The notes below the pieces were generated by a model. It was not told the origin of the DNA. It saw only the letters and a program-made list of their open reading frames with translations, and made no database searches. A stretch of 64,000 nt of DNA from Linum tenue. Lineage: Eukaryota > Streptophyta > Magnoliopsida > Malpighiales > Linaceae. The stretch lies in the NCBI GenBank assembly GCA_946122785.1, contig CAMGYJ010000002.1:64133703-64197702 (forward strand), written 5' to 3'. The translations under genes and the position numbers were made by a program. This document shows, one piece after another, positions 36,191-48,631 of the stretch. The first letter of the stretch is position 1; each line of letters opens with the position of its first letter.

Positions 36191-38200
36191 CACCTTCCAT
36201 ATTTCCAGGCTTCTCCTGTTTGTTAATGAACAAATTGCAGGCTTACTTTGTTTGTTAATCAGATTTCATATTTCTAGGGTTCCAACAACATGCTTAGTAA
36301 TGAAGATAGACAGTTGAACTTAAACAACATGCACATTTTCAGGTTCCCACTTCATTACGTGTTCCATTATGGAACTAACCATACATGTGCCCATTTCATT
36401 ACACGTTCACAAACAGATTCCCACTTCATTACATGCTCCCAAACAGGCAAGACATCACACTCCTTGCCAATAGAACTCCAATAGCAATAAAAAAGCATTT
36501 GACGATTTCATTCACAAATGGGTTGTGATTCATCCTCCTCTCTGATCCTCTTGTGTAGGCCAAGAACAAGACGCTTAATATGATCTTCAAGTGGTGGGTC
36601 GATACAACGAAAATAATTACATGCATTTGGTCGCTACAAATAAAAAAAGAGATGAAGGAAGTAGAGATTACAAATTAGTGACAATGTTTGGAAATGTGTC
36701 GTGAAGGCCAAATTGAAGAGCATGGAAATTAGGTTAGAGAATCGTACCCCATAGTTGGCACAACTAAAGAACCGTCTTTCCAGGATTGGAATCAGTCCAC
36801 GAGGTCCGGAGAACCGCCAGAATAGCGCACCGACACATTGGACATGTTGCCACCATTTCGAACTTAGGGGAGGGAGCCGAAACCAGTAGAAGAGAAGGAG
36901 ATTGAACAGAAGAGGAAGGAATTTAGGTTAGAGAAGAGAAGAGTTGAGAAAAGCTTTGGGAAGAGATACCTTTTATTGGATCAAAATGAGGAAGAAGAGT
37001 GTTGTTGGGAATTTAAGACGATAAGGAATAGCAGGAGAAAGAGGTATCCCTGGCTTTCGTGTGGCGTGACTCAGCACCTATGCTGACATGGAATGACAAC
37101 GTGTCATGGAAAATTATAATTTGAGTACTTGCCTCTAGCTGTTTGGACGGAAATGTTTACGATGCAACCATAACGTGATTGGTATGCATTAGTTGAAACA
37201 AAAACGGATTAAATGGTAAGCGTGCAACAGATGACACAATTAAGTGGCATCCGGTGCATTTAACCCTGGTCAATAACAATAACCCAATGCATAACCCAGT
37301 CAAACCCCGCCATATCAGCGTGCCTTTTCTCTTCTGGAAAAGCCTTTAATTTTCCCTCTTTTAATTTTTAACGGACGATTTCTCACTCGTTTTAAGTCGG
37401 AATTTAAATCTTTTTGCACAGTTAGATCAGATTAATTGTGCTGTTCAAAATAATATCCACTTTGATATTTTTTTGAACAAAAAAAAAATGAGCTAGTTAT
37501 TACCAGTCTATACTATGTGGTATTGACTGGTATTAAATAAGAGCATACCATATGGTAGGAAAAATACCACCCCGTACCATTGTGGTATAGTATGGTAAGG
37601 AGTTGGTAACGAGAGGTATGAAATTTAATTAATTAATTAAACTATCATAAGACTCAATTGTTATACTTTACTTCTCGCATCAATGTAGTATTACAACTCA
37701 ATTGACTAACTCTAACAGTTTTACCATTTGTAGAATTTTGTAGATTCAATTTACCATTTGTTGATTCATTGTTTATTGCATATACATTCTCTCTCCTAGT
37801 TCTTTCGGTCTCATTGGTCATGTATATCTTCGTGATATTCGAAGAGAGGTGTGAGCACACTTTTAATCGACTGGCACACTTTTAACCAAACCAAACTAAT
37901 TATCTCAATTAACCAAATACTGCCGGTTAAAACGGTTACCACACTAATTTAACACCCCTAGGCCCTAGACATCCCCACCTGCTAAGATGACTTCAATGAG
38001 AAAAACAGTATGTCCCTTTCAAACAAACTTTTTACACGATGGATGATTTAACATAAACACGAGGCAAACAAACTTTTTACGGCCAACCAGCATCCACGAA
38101 TTCGTTTATGTATTGCAAGCTGAAAACTATAAAGCAGTCTGGAAGGATATGCATGTTGTAACAACAATACAAAATAGGCTGAGGGCTCCTGCAATCTTGT
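36191..38200. other. Gene-free stretch between MULE scrap and BET1-like gene
   Basis: No gene is seen. GTTCC(C/A)ACTTCATTAC and TTAC-GTTC words repeat at 36340-36440. A TACCA-rich patch with GAGCATACCATATG lies at 37500-37640 and resembles 22060-22080. The portion below 38201 is the likely 3' UTR of the minus-strand SNARE gene. Confidence 0.45.
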
Positions 38201-40298
38201 TCACCTAGTAAGATAGTATACAATGAGGAATACTGCCACAAATGATGCGACTAGCGTGAGCATTCTCCTGCTTGATTTTGTTTCAAACACCTAAGCCACA
38301 TCAAACCACCATCATCAGCAAATTGTTGGTAGCAGGTAAACGTTAGGAAATACCAAAAACAAATCTGAAATCCCTGTTATTGCAGAAGTGATCAAGCGTC
38401 CACATACCATCTTGAAACGATCCATTGTTCCTGATAGGACTCCTCGGGATGAATCCATATCGTTGCCCTGAATGCACACAATCGGAGGTTACTACGTGGA
38501 TAAACACAAATATAGAGGACATAGACCATCCCATGAGAATTTTATAACTGAACGATGATTACCATTCTGTCTAGCATGCGGTTGTGGCCTTCCACCTCTT
38601 CATTTATATCACCAGATAGCTACCAATGTCAAAAACAGAATACATTAAAAACAAGTAATTTCAGCTTTCAGGTAGACTACTGTCTTCATGCCATTGATCA
38701 AGCATTCTACAACTTCAACTCAACTTCCAACTTCTGGGTTGTGATCCAACTATTTTAAGACTGTGTTCCGTTTGGCATCCAACAAGAACTACTCTTGCTC
38801 ATTCAAAAATCAAATCATGGGACTGTGAAAGTCAAAAGCTGAGAAGCCCATGGAATGAGAATTTATTGCGGGCGAGTCAGAAGAAATTAATGGCTCAATT
38901 CAATTCAGGCAAAATGAACATCAAAATTATACATCGTCAATCAGACTGCTATAGGTTAAGAAACGCATAATCATCAGAGTTTACTGCCTGAGCAATATTA
39001 CTAACCCGCTTCAGGAGACTGACTCTGTCTTGCAAACCTTCAAGAGCACTTTCATTATCTTGCTCGTCAATTTCATGGGAGTAAGAAGCAGAAGCCCTGA
39101 TACCACCCTCCTCAATTCCATCAAAAAGTGCAGTTCTGTTGTTCCGGATGTCCCTGCATAAGGGTATAACTTGAGTCAATAAATGGAATAATACATCACA
39201 GCAAGGAGTACACATTTGCTCTATGTTGAGTGATACACCTAAACCGATAGTAGCTTCAGGAAAGGCAACTTATAAGACGTCAGTATGCATAGTATGTTCG
39301 GGTACCCTTCTTGCACGAACTACATTTGCAGGTTCATTGTCAATTTAAAACAAAAAGCACCTATATCAAGCTGAGCTAAAAAAACAGGTAGATCCCCAGA
39401 AATAAAACAAACACAAGTCTATTTGCAGCGCCTTTTTACGCACAACACAACAGGATGCTTTCGAAGACAATTAGGCGTTATTTTCAGAAATAATATTATC
39501 CAATAGCTCATTAGAAAACTACGTCATTTGCAAATTGCGAGACACAGTGGAAGGGTAATCAAACACGTCATACTATTTTCTATTTCAGAAGATTCACGCT
39601 AATGCTTTGTGCTCTACAACTTCTGGAAAAGTTAAAGATAGAAGATAATGTTAATAGCAAGCCTTCAATGGACAGCTGGACTAGAGTGAAGAATGTGAAT
39701 GCATCAGGCCAAGAACAACAAACCACCACGAGAAGAATCCATTTTCATCCTGTGATTGTGCACCTATCAATTTGAAGCACGGCATATGATTAACCACAAA
39801 AAAAAAAAAGGGAAACTTATTCCCAAGGTGTTTCTTCTATGCGCCTCAGCAGATATTGAATGATTTAGTGACCATATAACCAAAACGAGGAGGGAAATGC
39901 TTAGCTCCTGGACACAACTTCTACATGCTCAACCAAAATCAAACAAAATCTGCAACTCCTAAACATATCTCTAGCATCATCACTCATGAAAGATGATCAA
40001 AGGAAGAATCGATTAACTTCTGCCCCACTAAAAGACGGGCTTTCCAGATCAAAAGAGTGCCCCGGAACATTATTCGCAGAGAGAAAATCATGCCCAAAGT
40101 AGAGGAATCGACATATCTCAGGCCCTGAATTCGCGTGGTACTACTAATCTACAAATTGTAACACCCACAAACACAGGAAAAAACCCTCTGAGCCGCCAAT
40201 ACAACAAACAGATCCCTAGACAAGCCGTGAAGATTCATACAGAAGACAGTGTCAACACACAGGAGAGGAGAGCAAGAAACGAACCTTCTGGAATTCAT
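38201..40298 (-). CDS. BET11: BET1-like Qc-SNARE (BET11/BS14-type)
   Basis: Five coding exons on the minus strand: 40298-40285, 39153-39006, 38619-38563, 38467-38408 and 38290-38201. They total 369 nt and 122 residues, the length I recall for Arabidopsis BET11. The first exon codes only MNSR plus part of a codon and is separated by a 1.1-kb intron. The N-terminus has RNNRTALFDGIEEGGIRA, a strong family signature. A SNARE motif of about 55 residues follows (LQDRVSLLKRLSGDI through GTMDRFKMVF), then one C-terminal membrane anchor (MLTLVASFVAVFLIVYYL). BET1 proteins act in vesicle fusion between ER and Golgi as part of a four-helix SNARE complex. The residue at the presumed zero layer is His66 rather than Gln. 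BET11 versus BET12 cannot be settled by eye. Confidence 0.93.
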
Positions 40299-41403
40299 GG
40301 CTGGAACAATCAAAACACCGTCGCCACTCTATCTCTCTATTTATACAAGGGTATTCTGCTCTAGTTATCTTCGCTTCCGGGACCGCTTCTAAATCGGCAG
40401 AAATTGAAGGGAGAGACGTCAAAGAGACGGAAAATTCGTAATGAAAACATTGGAATTACGCAATTGAGACGGATGGTTACAGGAGGAGCGCCGATCTAGA
40501 TCTACAAAAAGATAGAAAAGGAATTACAGCAAAGCTTACAGGAGGTTTCTTTCGTCTTCTCCTTGGTGGCCGCCTGATAGGCCGATGGGGAATGAATTGG
40601 AAGTTGGAACGGAACTCCGAGACGGGGAAACGAGATCCGACTATTGCTGCCCACAACAGTGCGTTTAAGTTCTAAAAATTCGGGTGAACTACTTTTCACA
40701 GGTGCCGTAATTTGCAAGTGTGGAAGGGAAAGCAAAAAAAAACTCTGGTACGGTTTGTCGATTTCCCGGCTGCTCTGGTTCACTGTTGTGGGCCAAAGCC
40801 GGCCCAGAAGAGATGAGAATGGCACTACACCTCCTCACCCAGTTTGACAAATCTCTCAATCAGCTGCCTCAAGTTCGCCATTGATCCCGGACAGTCATCA
40901 AAGTTCTTATTTTCTTTTCAGGTGAAAAATAAGCTTCAGAATTCTAATAGAGAGAATGTATTATCGAAGGCTTAAAAAAAATTATGTTTTACCATGGTTG
41001 AATCGCAAAATACTTGCACTTGAGCCGAATCTAGAATGGTACAAGCAACAGTACTAACAAATCGTGGCGGGCGATATTGAGATTTTAGAGGGCTATGATC
41101 CTTGGCATTTGCACTTAAGCCTTCTGCACCTATTGTAAACGGAGTTCAAGTGCCAACCTTTCTTCTAAACAGCACGACCTATTGTAAACGGAGTTGGGGT
41201 GGTAGGAGAGAAGACATTTGGAGGATTAAGAACTGACAGAAAAAAGGAACTGATTATTACAGTGCATAACCCCCCTTTGCCTTTTACAAATGCATGATTA
41301 TTGAACATGAAGTAGAAACAAGAAATTAACTGTACATTATTAAGGTTGCAAAATTTACTGCCCAGCTAACAAGGGGTGGCAGTGATAGGTAATGGCTACT
41401 TCG
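40299..41403. other. Spacer between BET1-like and lipase genes
   Basis: It contains the leader and promoter of the minus-strand SNARE gene (roughly 40299-40800) and the likely 3' UTR of the lipase gene (up to 41403). A minus-strand open frame at 40502-40825 has no recognisable domain. Confidence 0.5.
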
Positions 41404-44400
41404 TCATCTGAAAATGACTTCATCCCGAGCACCAGGCAAGCCTTTGAGTACGTCCCGCAGAGCATACTGATGGCTGTCGCATTTGTGGTCTGAAATTATG
41501 TTGTTCGACAGAATTATCTTCTGGAAATGCTCACCTGGCTGCCTCTTCAACAATGTGAAATATTCCAAGCCCCTGCTGCTGCTGCTGCTGCTGAGATCGA
41601 CGTTCCGTTTGAGATAGTACACGGACCCTGGCACGAACAACTCCTCTGGCACGATATTTGTGTGTCCTTCCTTTTCGTTGATATCAGCGTTCTCTGTGGC
41701 GGCTTTGGAGGTCAAAGCAACACGAGGTGCCTTCCTGGTAGGAGAATCTGCCAAAGGTACCAAAAATCAGCCTTGCAGAACAAAAGGAAGACATTGCACG
41801 AAGTTTAAGTGGATAATGTTCTCATACAGACAGCAGCAGTGCAGTACCCATCATATAACATGGTGCATATCCTAGTGTCTACCTCTATTTTCTGCCATGC
41901 ATTCAACAACCAGTACTAGCAGAAGGGCCCTAGGCGCTCACCCATCTGTACCAGACATCTATTGTAGTCAGTCAACTGAAAGTTGTTTACAGGCCTAATC
42001 ATACGCTCCCTGGCAGCAGAAATTTTTCTAGACAAATTGAAGATTTCAGAGACATCATCCTACTACTTATGGGAAAACCCCGAGTTCCCAAACCCGTCAT
42101 CCAGGATAGCATATCACATTAACATAAAGATGAAAATCATTGTTTCGATCATAGGCTTTTAATCTTCACCCTTGTTGCAATGCAATCTCAGCTGGGATCA
42201 ATGCACCCAAGTCAAGCACATGCTTGCATTGTCAAAGAGCCACAGCTAGCAGCTGAAGCAAAGAGGCTAAAGCAGCTGCAGCTTGAAGAAAGGGAAAGAG
42301 AACGACTTGCATTGAGCTGGATAAAGGTAAAAGCAATACTGAAGGACCACAGCTGAGGTGGCAGCTCAACGCCATTGACTCTGCTGCTTGTAGTAGGAGC
42401 AAAAGTGAAGCTGTGTATTCTTGACAGCTTTTCCATATTTGGCTTTTTGTTAGCATAATCTAAGTTTATTTTTTAATCTATAAATGTGTTATGTTTTTCT
42501 TAAGTTATAGTGATGAATTGAAAGGATATGAAATGAAAATAAATGAAGCTCACAGAATGCATGGCTGGCACCATCCCAAAATTTGTTCAATTTTTACTGT
42601 TCCTTCAGTTTTCTCAATTTAAGTGTACTTTTCTGTTTACTACAACCCTAATCCAAAAGAAAAACATAAATCTTATGTCCAAATGCTCAACCGACATGTC
42701 TATCTTATGCAGCAGAAATATCCTATACCCTTCTACAGAACAGGGTGAAAAAACTAAACAGAAAAGAAGACGACAACAGTAGAGTTTCTATCTCGAACAT
42801 GCAGATTTCGGCAAGAAAGCCAAAAAGCGAAGCACTCACTTACCAGGAGAACTCTTACCCCAAAACTTAGCAAAGTCAGCCAGCTTGCTAGCCACATCTT
42901 GAACTGAAGACACAACTTGCTTTGCATTGGTGACCATACCTATAACGCTTTTCCAGTCTTCTTTCTCAATTACACTGGTCCTGTACACAATGCAGATTGT
43001 TTCATTGATAGAAGCTACAAGACAGTCAGTATGCACTCTGTATTTCAAATTCCTAAATATAGCTAGCACATTATTCTTCTAGTAGTCAATGAAGGTCACA
43101 CACCATGAAACGAAAACCCAACTGTCTGATAACCCCAACCACCTTTTGAACATAAAATAGGAAGTGTAACTAAACACACCTAAGTTACGAGCTACATGTA
43201 GACAAGCTTATATAGTCCCAATGTGAAGTGGGTAACATAAATTTCAGATCAACTGATTTCCATTTTCTATTGAATTTCCATAACTTCTCAGCCTAGACTT
43301 GCATATTTCGCTTCAGTGTGTTCTATGAAACACGAAAATGCGGCATCTGCAACAGAAATTTACCAATCAGTTTGAAGAATTTCATTCCGCAATCGTGCCA
43401 AAGAAGCTGCACTTAACCTAGGTACGATATCATCCTGCAAACATGTGAAATTAAAATAATAAAAGACTACACTACAAGGAAACCGGAGACAACAGTTACT
43501 ATTCAAAATAAACTTTAGACATTTGTCTGAAACCAATGGACAAGGCAGAAGATTTCTGTTGACTAACATGGGTTAAAGATCAACCACTATCAGCTTACCT
43601 GCATTACAACATTAGAAACGAAATCTGAACAACTTTCAGCAAGTTTGCTGGAGACGCATGGTGGGGTAGCATACCCAACAGCAGAAACAAGCTCAGGAGA
43701 AAATCCAAGTTCTTCATGCGAACATCTGCGGAGCATGATTGCCAGCAAAGAAGCAATGGCACCTCCAAGAGAATGACCCACTACCCTAAACCTATATCCC
43801 TGTAGATGATTCAGTTTCAATAAAAAAGAAAACTTGCATTGAAAAGGCATGGAAAAATCTGCATGGAAAATAAACAAGTGAACTACACACATCATGAGTC
43901 TCCAAGTACTTCCTTATGGTTTTCGTCTCATGTTTAAGAAACCAACGAGCAGCTTCAGCAGTGCCAAAATGGGTTGAATAACCCTCAATAGTGACGTCAT
44001 CATCACTTGACGAAACAATATCAGTGATGAGATCATATACTGTATTAGTACCACGAATTCCCAAAATCACAAGCTTCTTGCGTGGATCAATGCCAATGTA
44101 GTATCCAGGCCTCATCACACTAGAATCTTTCACATATTTGAGAATATTTTTCTCCCGGAGCATGCTGTGCCGGACAAGACCAGAAATGTCACCCTTATAA
44201 CAGCCTTTTGCCAACTCAAGGTGATATATTAGATCTTCAATCTGAGCAATGAGAAGATATGAACCTAAATTAGCAAGGGACAAATATTACTTTCCAAAGA
44301 TCAAATTCAGACAAAAACATTGTAGGAATACAAGATTTAGGCTTTACTATTGCTTCAGAAGAGACTTGAATCCCCTTAACATCCTCAAACGCATTCAAAG

Positions 44401-45055
44401 AACCCTGACGAAGATATAGAAGATACAAGCCAATCGTAAAATCACTCAAGGTCCAATCCTCAATCCCAATCTTACTCCTCTGAATGCTAGAAATTACTTC
44501 TGAAATAGATCGACCACTTGGAGGGACTTTGTTTCCAATCCCACTCCCTGACAGTTTGCAATCAGAACAACATCCAATTCAACACCCAAACCTAGCTTAG
44601 AGAAAAAATGCACAAGAGCTTTCAAAAGGTCACAACTTTACCAACCTCCAGGTAGCGCCCACCTGCAGAATTGCAAGGCTGGTTCAAGGGTTTTTGTGAA
44701 CCAAACAGGCTCCAGCTTCCATTTATTGGAGCCTGCGTCGTTTTCACTGCTAGCGGTAGATTTGGTGCGCATGGGCCTGGAGGAAACTTGAGGGGATTCC
44801 GTTGCTTCTCTTCTCGTAGGGTCTGATTCCTGGAAAGTATCCCCGGAGGTTCGCGATTGCCATCGCCGCAGAACGTGGTCGGCTAGCCGCCTGTAGGATT
44901 CTTGCCTCGCGACGAAGTACTTGGCGTAGTCTGCAAATTAACATCACTTCAATTTAAGCGAAGAGAGCAAATGGCTATGGCGGTTGAATTCTATCAGGCA
45001 GAAATAAGAACTCACAGCTATCGTGGAGGAACAGCTTCCGTAACTGATTCATCAT
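41404..45055 (-). CDS. Class 3 lipase, diacylglycerol-lipase-like alpha/beta hydrolase
   Basis: Eight coding exons on the minus strand: 45055-45016, 44930-44646, 44547-44348, 44241-43891, 43799-43599, 43434-43364, 42980-42844 and 41747-41404. They total 1629 nt and 542 residues. The nucleophile elbow is GHSLGG at 300-305 with Ser302. DDIVPRLS at 360-367 supplies the likely acidic residue, and SDHKCDSH near 514-521 the His (His516). KLVILGIRGTNTVYDLITD is typical of lipase class 3. A serine run, DLSSSSSSRG, near the C-terminus is coded by a CTG/CAG microsatellite at 41573-41593. The expected reaction is acyl ester hydrolysis of mono- or diacylglycerols. The start MMNQLRK was chosen because upstream in-frame codons lack an ATG. 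The closest remembered relative is an uncharacterised Arabidopsis protein of similar length. Confidence 0.88.
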
Positions 45056-45683
45056 TGCGAGAAATATTTGAGAAACTAGCTGACTAAGCGGATAGTTCTG
45101 GCGGCAAAGGCGGTGGCCGACGGGAAGAAAAGAGCTGGTGCTGACTACTGAGTCGTTGTTAAACTGTGGCAGTTTGGGGTACGAAACCGACCGCCGACCA
45201 CCGGAGAGGAAAAGCCGAACTGAGGTGAAGGCGACAGCGGTGCAGAGAGCGGGCGAAGAGGTAGCAGATGGCAGCGTGAAACGAAGGGAGAGTGCTGTTA
45301 AACCAATTACCGCCTCTGTATGAACTACAGACACCACAAAAGAGGTGAAGCAACGGTTATTCTTGGTAAATTATTGCGAACTCCAAGGTTACTTTTGTCA
45401 AATAATAGACGATTTATTTCCAACATATCACGGGTAATTAGCATAAAGCTTACAATTTACAAACCTATTCACTTTATACGAAACGATCACAAATATTTCA
45501 CTTTGTACGTTTCGGTAATATAGGTTTAAGGAGATAACGAAATAGTCATTCCGTCCATCTTCATCCAACAAATTGTTAGTTTCGTCCAATCAACACGTCA
45601 TGTCACTTAAAATATTAATAAAAAATTTAATGACGAAACCCAATTAAACCGGCCAACCGATATAAACATACCACACTTACTAA
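45056..45683. other. Lipase 5' flank
   Basis: The likely leader and promoter of the lipase gene, then AT-rich spacer. No other gene is seen. Confidence 0.5.
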
Positions 45684-46337
45684 TAGGGGTGGGCACGTGG
45701 GTGGTTAATCCGCGGATTGATATCGATCCACCCGCAAATAACCCGACCCGCATGCAATGGGTGATTGATGTGGGTGGATTGCGGATTGTTAAATCTCCCA
45801 CCCGCACCTATGTGGGTGGATGGTGGGTCACCCGTATGACCCGCATCCTATTTTTACATGGAAAAATGTTGTTATTTATAGTATCGAATATTCATCATAT
45901 TTTCGAACTGCACTATAGTCTGACCATATACTGCAAAAGGTGGAGAATAAAGAATAGTTTTGACTACTATTATTGGTTACTGTGTTGTGCAATATCCATT
46001 GACAATGAATATTGGTATGAAAATTATTGTTAATATCCATTAAATACTGGGATACAAACTATAATTTATTAATTGTATCAAAATCACAAATTATTGATAC
46101 AAACTTACTAATGTGCTATGAACTTATTATAAATGTTAGTCAATTTTCTTAATGGCTAGTTGGAGAATTGTTTTTGCGGGTTAATCCGCGACCCAACCGC
46201 ACCCATCCGCCACCCACCCAATCCAGCCCACATAAGTATGTGGGTGGATTGCGGATCACATATATTCCAACCCGCTAGTAAGCGGGTGGGTCAATTTTAA
46301 ACCAAAATCCATCCAACCCGCCCATTGCCCACCCCTA
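45684..46337. mobile_element. Non-autonomous hAT element with 8-bp TSD
   Basis: It begins TAGGGGTGGGCACGTGGG and ends GCCCATTGCCCACCCCTA. CTTACTAA flanks both sides exactly (45676-45683 and 46338-46345). Both subterminal regions carry many copies of GTGGGTGGATTGCGGAT-like words in opposite orientation, as expected for transposase binding arrays. The 654-bp body has no transposase. Confidence 0.9.
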
Positions 46338-46819
46338 CTTACTAATACAAATTTTCAAAATACCATACTTACACTAATGTTTCCCAAAATAATAGAGTTG
46401 TAGTGATTCGCTTGACTCCAAAGTGAATTAGGCAATGGTACGTGGCATACAAAAGCGAACTATGTTGTTCGCTGGAAGGAGAGATTTTTCCAGAAATAGC
46501 ACTGTTTAATTTCTCCCCCCCCCCCCAAAATAGCACCCAACCCGGAAAAATTCAAAAAATAGCACCATTTCCCAAAAACCGCCACCCGAACCAGCGGTTT
46601 AGTCGAAAACCGCCACCCGGTGGCGCGTTTTTCGATGAAAACCGCTCGGGTATGGGGGTGGTTTTGCAAACCGCATGGGGCCGTGGCGGTTTTGTTGCAA
46701 AGTGCACCATCACCATGCGTTTTGTTTGCAAACCGCACCCCCACCATGCTGTTTTGGTCTGTTTTTTTTGGGAAAATCCTAACCTAGGTGGAAACTTCAA
46801 ACGAACGTATCTTTGTGTT
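46338..46819. repeat. AACCGCCACC-rich repeat patch
   Basis: From about 46565 to 46740 the word AACCGC occurs repeatedly on both strands, including CGCCACCCGGTGGCG, a perfect palindrome around 46611-46625. A C-run lies near 46516-46526. I cannot assign an element, but it abuts Ty3-like sequence and may be part of its long terminal or untranslated region. Confidence 0.4.
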
Positions 46820-47720
46820 CGGGTATCCGATCGTCGCGATTTTTTTTATTCCGCATAACTTTTTGCGATTTTTTATACCCAGTTGAGGTTCATACTTGGG
46901 CCTTAACTGGGATTTTTATTGTGGTATTCGGGACGAGTCAGAAAGCTTGTGCAAGACTTTCTCAAGATCGCCTTTTTTATACCATACCGGAAGAAGATGA
47001 GGATGAAGCCGCATATCACGAGGACACTGTGGAGCATATAAAAGTTGTCACTAAGAACTCTCATGATGATTATGATTAGGAATGAATTGTTTTGGTGACC
47101 ACACTCTTCCCCATTCTCGCTTTGAAGAGATGGACATGGATGAGGATATGCAAGCTAATCTTATCAAGAACCTTTCATGGAGACTTGCTCTCCAATTTGT
47201 GCTTGAAGATCAGAAAGAAAGGTTAGAGGAGAAGTTGTGGAGGAGGAAGAAAGGAATAAAGAGGAAGTTCTTGATCTGACTAAAGTACACAAGCCTACCC
47301 ATTTGCTACATTACATGCTCGTGACTTGAGGCTCTATTTCATCGACAAGATTCTCAACTTCAAAGAGGTTTTGGGGTGGACCAAAACTTAGGAGCAATCG
47401 TCCAGCTAAAGACGTGAAAGAAGCACTTATTGGGAGGCAATCCAGCTAGTCGGTTTGCACTTCTTTCTCTTTGCTCTTTGGTTGAGTTAGTTTTTTAATT
47501 TTCAAGTCAATAACTCAACTTTTGTGAATTTTAGTGTGGTTTTTTGGTTCCACAACCTCTCTCTTCCATCTGACGCATCCCTTGTCCCACTTGCCATCGT
47601 TCATCACCCGATCTGGTAACTTTGTTCTACCCTCCTTACTTTTTTTTCATTGAGGACAATGTCGTGCTTAAGTGTGGGAGTGTTTCATTGTATTTGGGCG
47701 TGATAAATGATGTGTTTTGC
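46820..47720 (+). mobile_element. Athila/Tat-like Ty3 retrotransposon 3' portion
   Basis: The plus strand has GAGCAATCGTCCAGCTAAAG, then CTTATTGGGAGGCAATCCAG (about 47425-47445), and 200 bp later CATTGAGGACAATGTCGTGC with TTAAGTGTGGGAGTG (47650-47680). This series is characteristic of the region after pol and before the 3' LTR in Athila/Tat elements. Short open frames (46813-47079 and 47082-47279) are acidic and unassigned. No LTR pair was found, so the element is fragmentary. Confidence 0.62.
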
Positions 47721-48631
47721 TTGTCTTCGAGCCTAGTGCATTGTCCAAATTTAAAAATTTGAGGGCTCCAAGTACATATTTGTATGATCTTATTGGCATA
47801 TATGGTTGTGTGAATCTTATGGCGGTTAGTTTTAATGCATGAGTAGCTCGTTTGCGACTAAGACCACCACACTGATTACTGAGATATGCAGTAGGTTTGT
47901 GTAGGGGTTCAGTTTTCCTACTGTTTTTGTGAGCCAAGTTGTGACATGGATCTATTACTCACCACTTACAGTTTCCTATGCATCTAGTTACAGAATTAGA
48001 ATAAGAGATAAGAGAATATATGTAGCCATGTGAGATTTGAGCTTGATCGTTTCTTTCTGTGTGATTAGTTCCCTCTTACCATGATATGTAGCATTCATGT
48101 TACCACTAATGAGTAAGACGGAGGCATATGATTACCTCATTGCACCAAAAAGATTGATTGTCCTTATCATAATATCCCTTAGTCAACCCCTTGAGCCATG
48201 AGTCCCTTCTTTGTGTATGTCGAGGTCCGCTTGTGTATTTTTAAGGTTCCACATGGTTGATTTTTACATGATTATGCTGAAAATGGAAGTGAGTAACGGA
48301 GTTAGTACCTCAAGGATGAGTAGTATGTTCTTAACATGGAGAAATTGTGGCAAGTTTGTTGGCTCTCAAAGTAATTGGAAAAGGAAAAAAAATTGAAAAG
48401 AAAAAAACAACAAGAGAGGTGCCACAAACTATATAAGTTGCTCGAAATTGCACCTCCTACACTCTGGTGCATACAATTGATAAAAACGGCATTAACAGAT
48501 AATTCTTGGATTACTACCACTTCCTGAAAATCTCATTCCCATGCCCTAGACCCTAGCCAGTATAGTTTGACCCAGTCAAGTTGGTGATGAGTTTTCTACC
48601 ACCCCTGTGGGGATATTGTCAATCGATTGCA
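47721..48631. other. Likely decayed retrotransposon sequence
   Basis: No gene is recognised. Its position just after the Athila/Tat-like purine tract suggests it includes degraded LTR. Confidence 0.35.

Noticed and set aside
34769..37965. A single large hAT element from TAGAGGTGTCAAAAC to a TTTAACACCCCTA end
   Set aside because: The flanking bases do not match and the interior contains MULE and other unrelated sequence.
40502..40825. 107-codon minus-strand frame upstream of the BET1-like gene
   Set aside because: Overlaps the promoter and leader of BET11, has no domain, and its composition is like noncoding flank.
42180..42360. Plus-strand frame with EAKRLKQLQLEEREREA in the last lipase intron, recalling Lys/Glu-rich helices of bromodomain proteins
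   Set aside because: Short, low-complexity, no flanking exons; such charged helices arise easily. At most a captured fragment.
45159..45337. N-terminal extension of the lipase upstream of MMNQLRK
   Set aside because: The in-frame upstream stretch has no ATG (only GTG codons), so 45055 is the first usable start.
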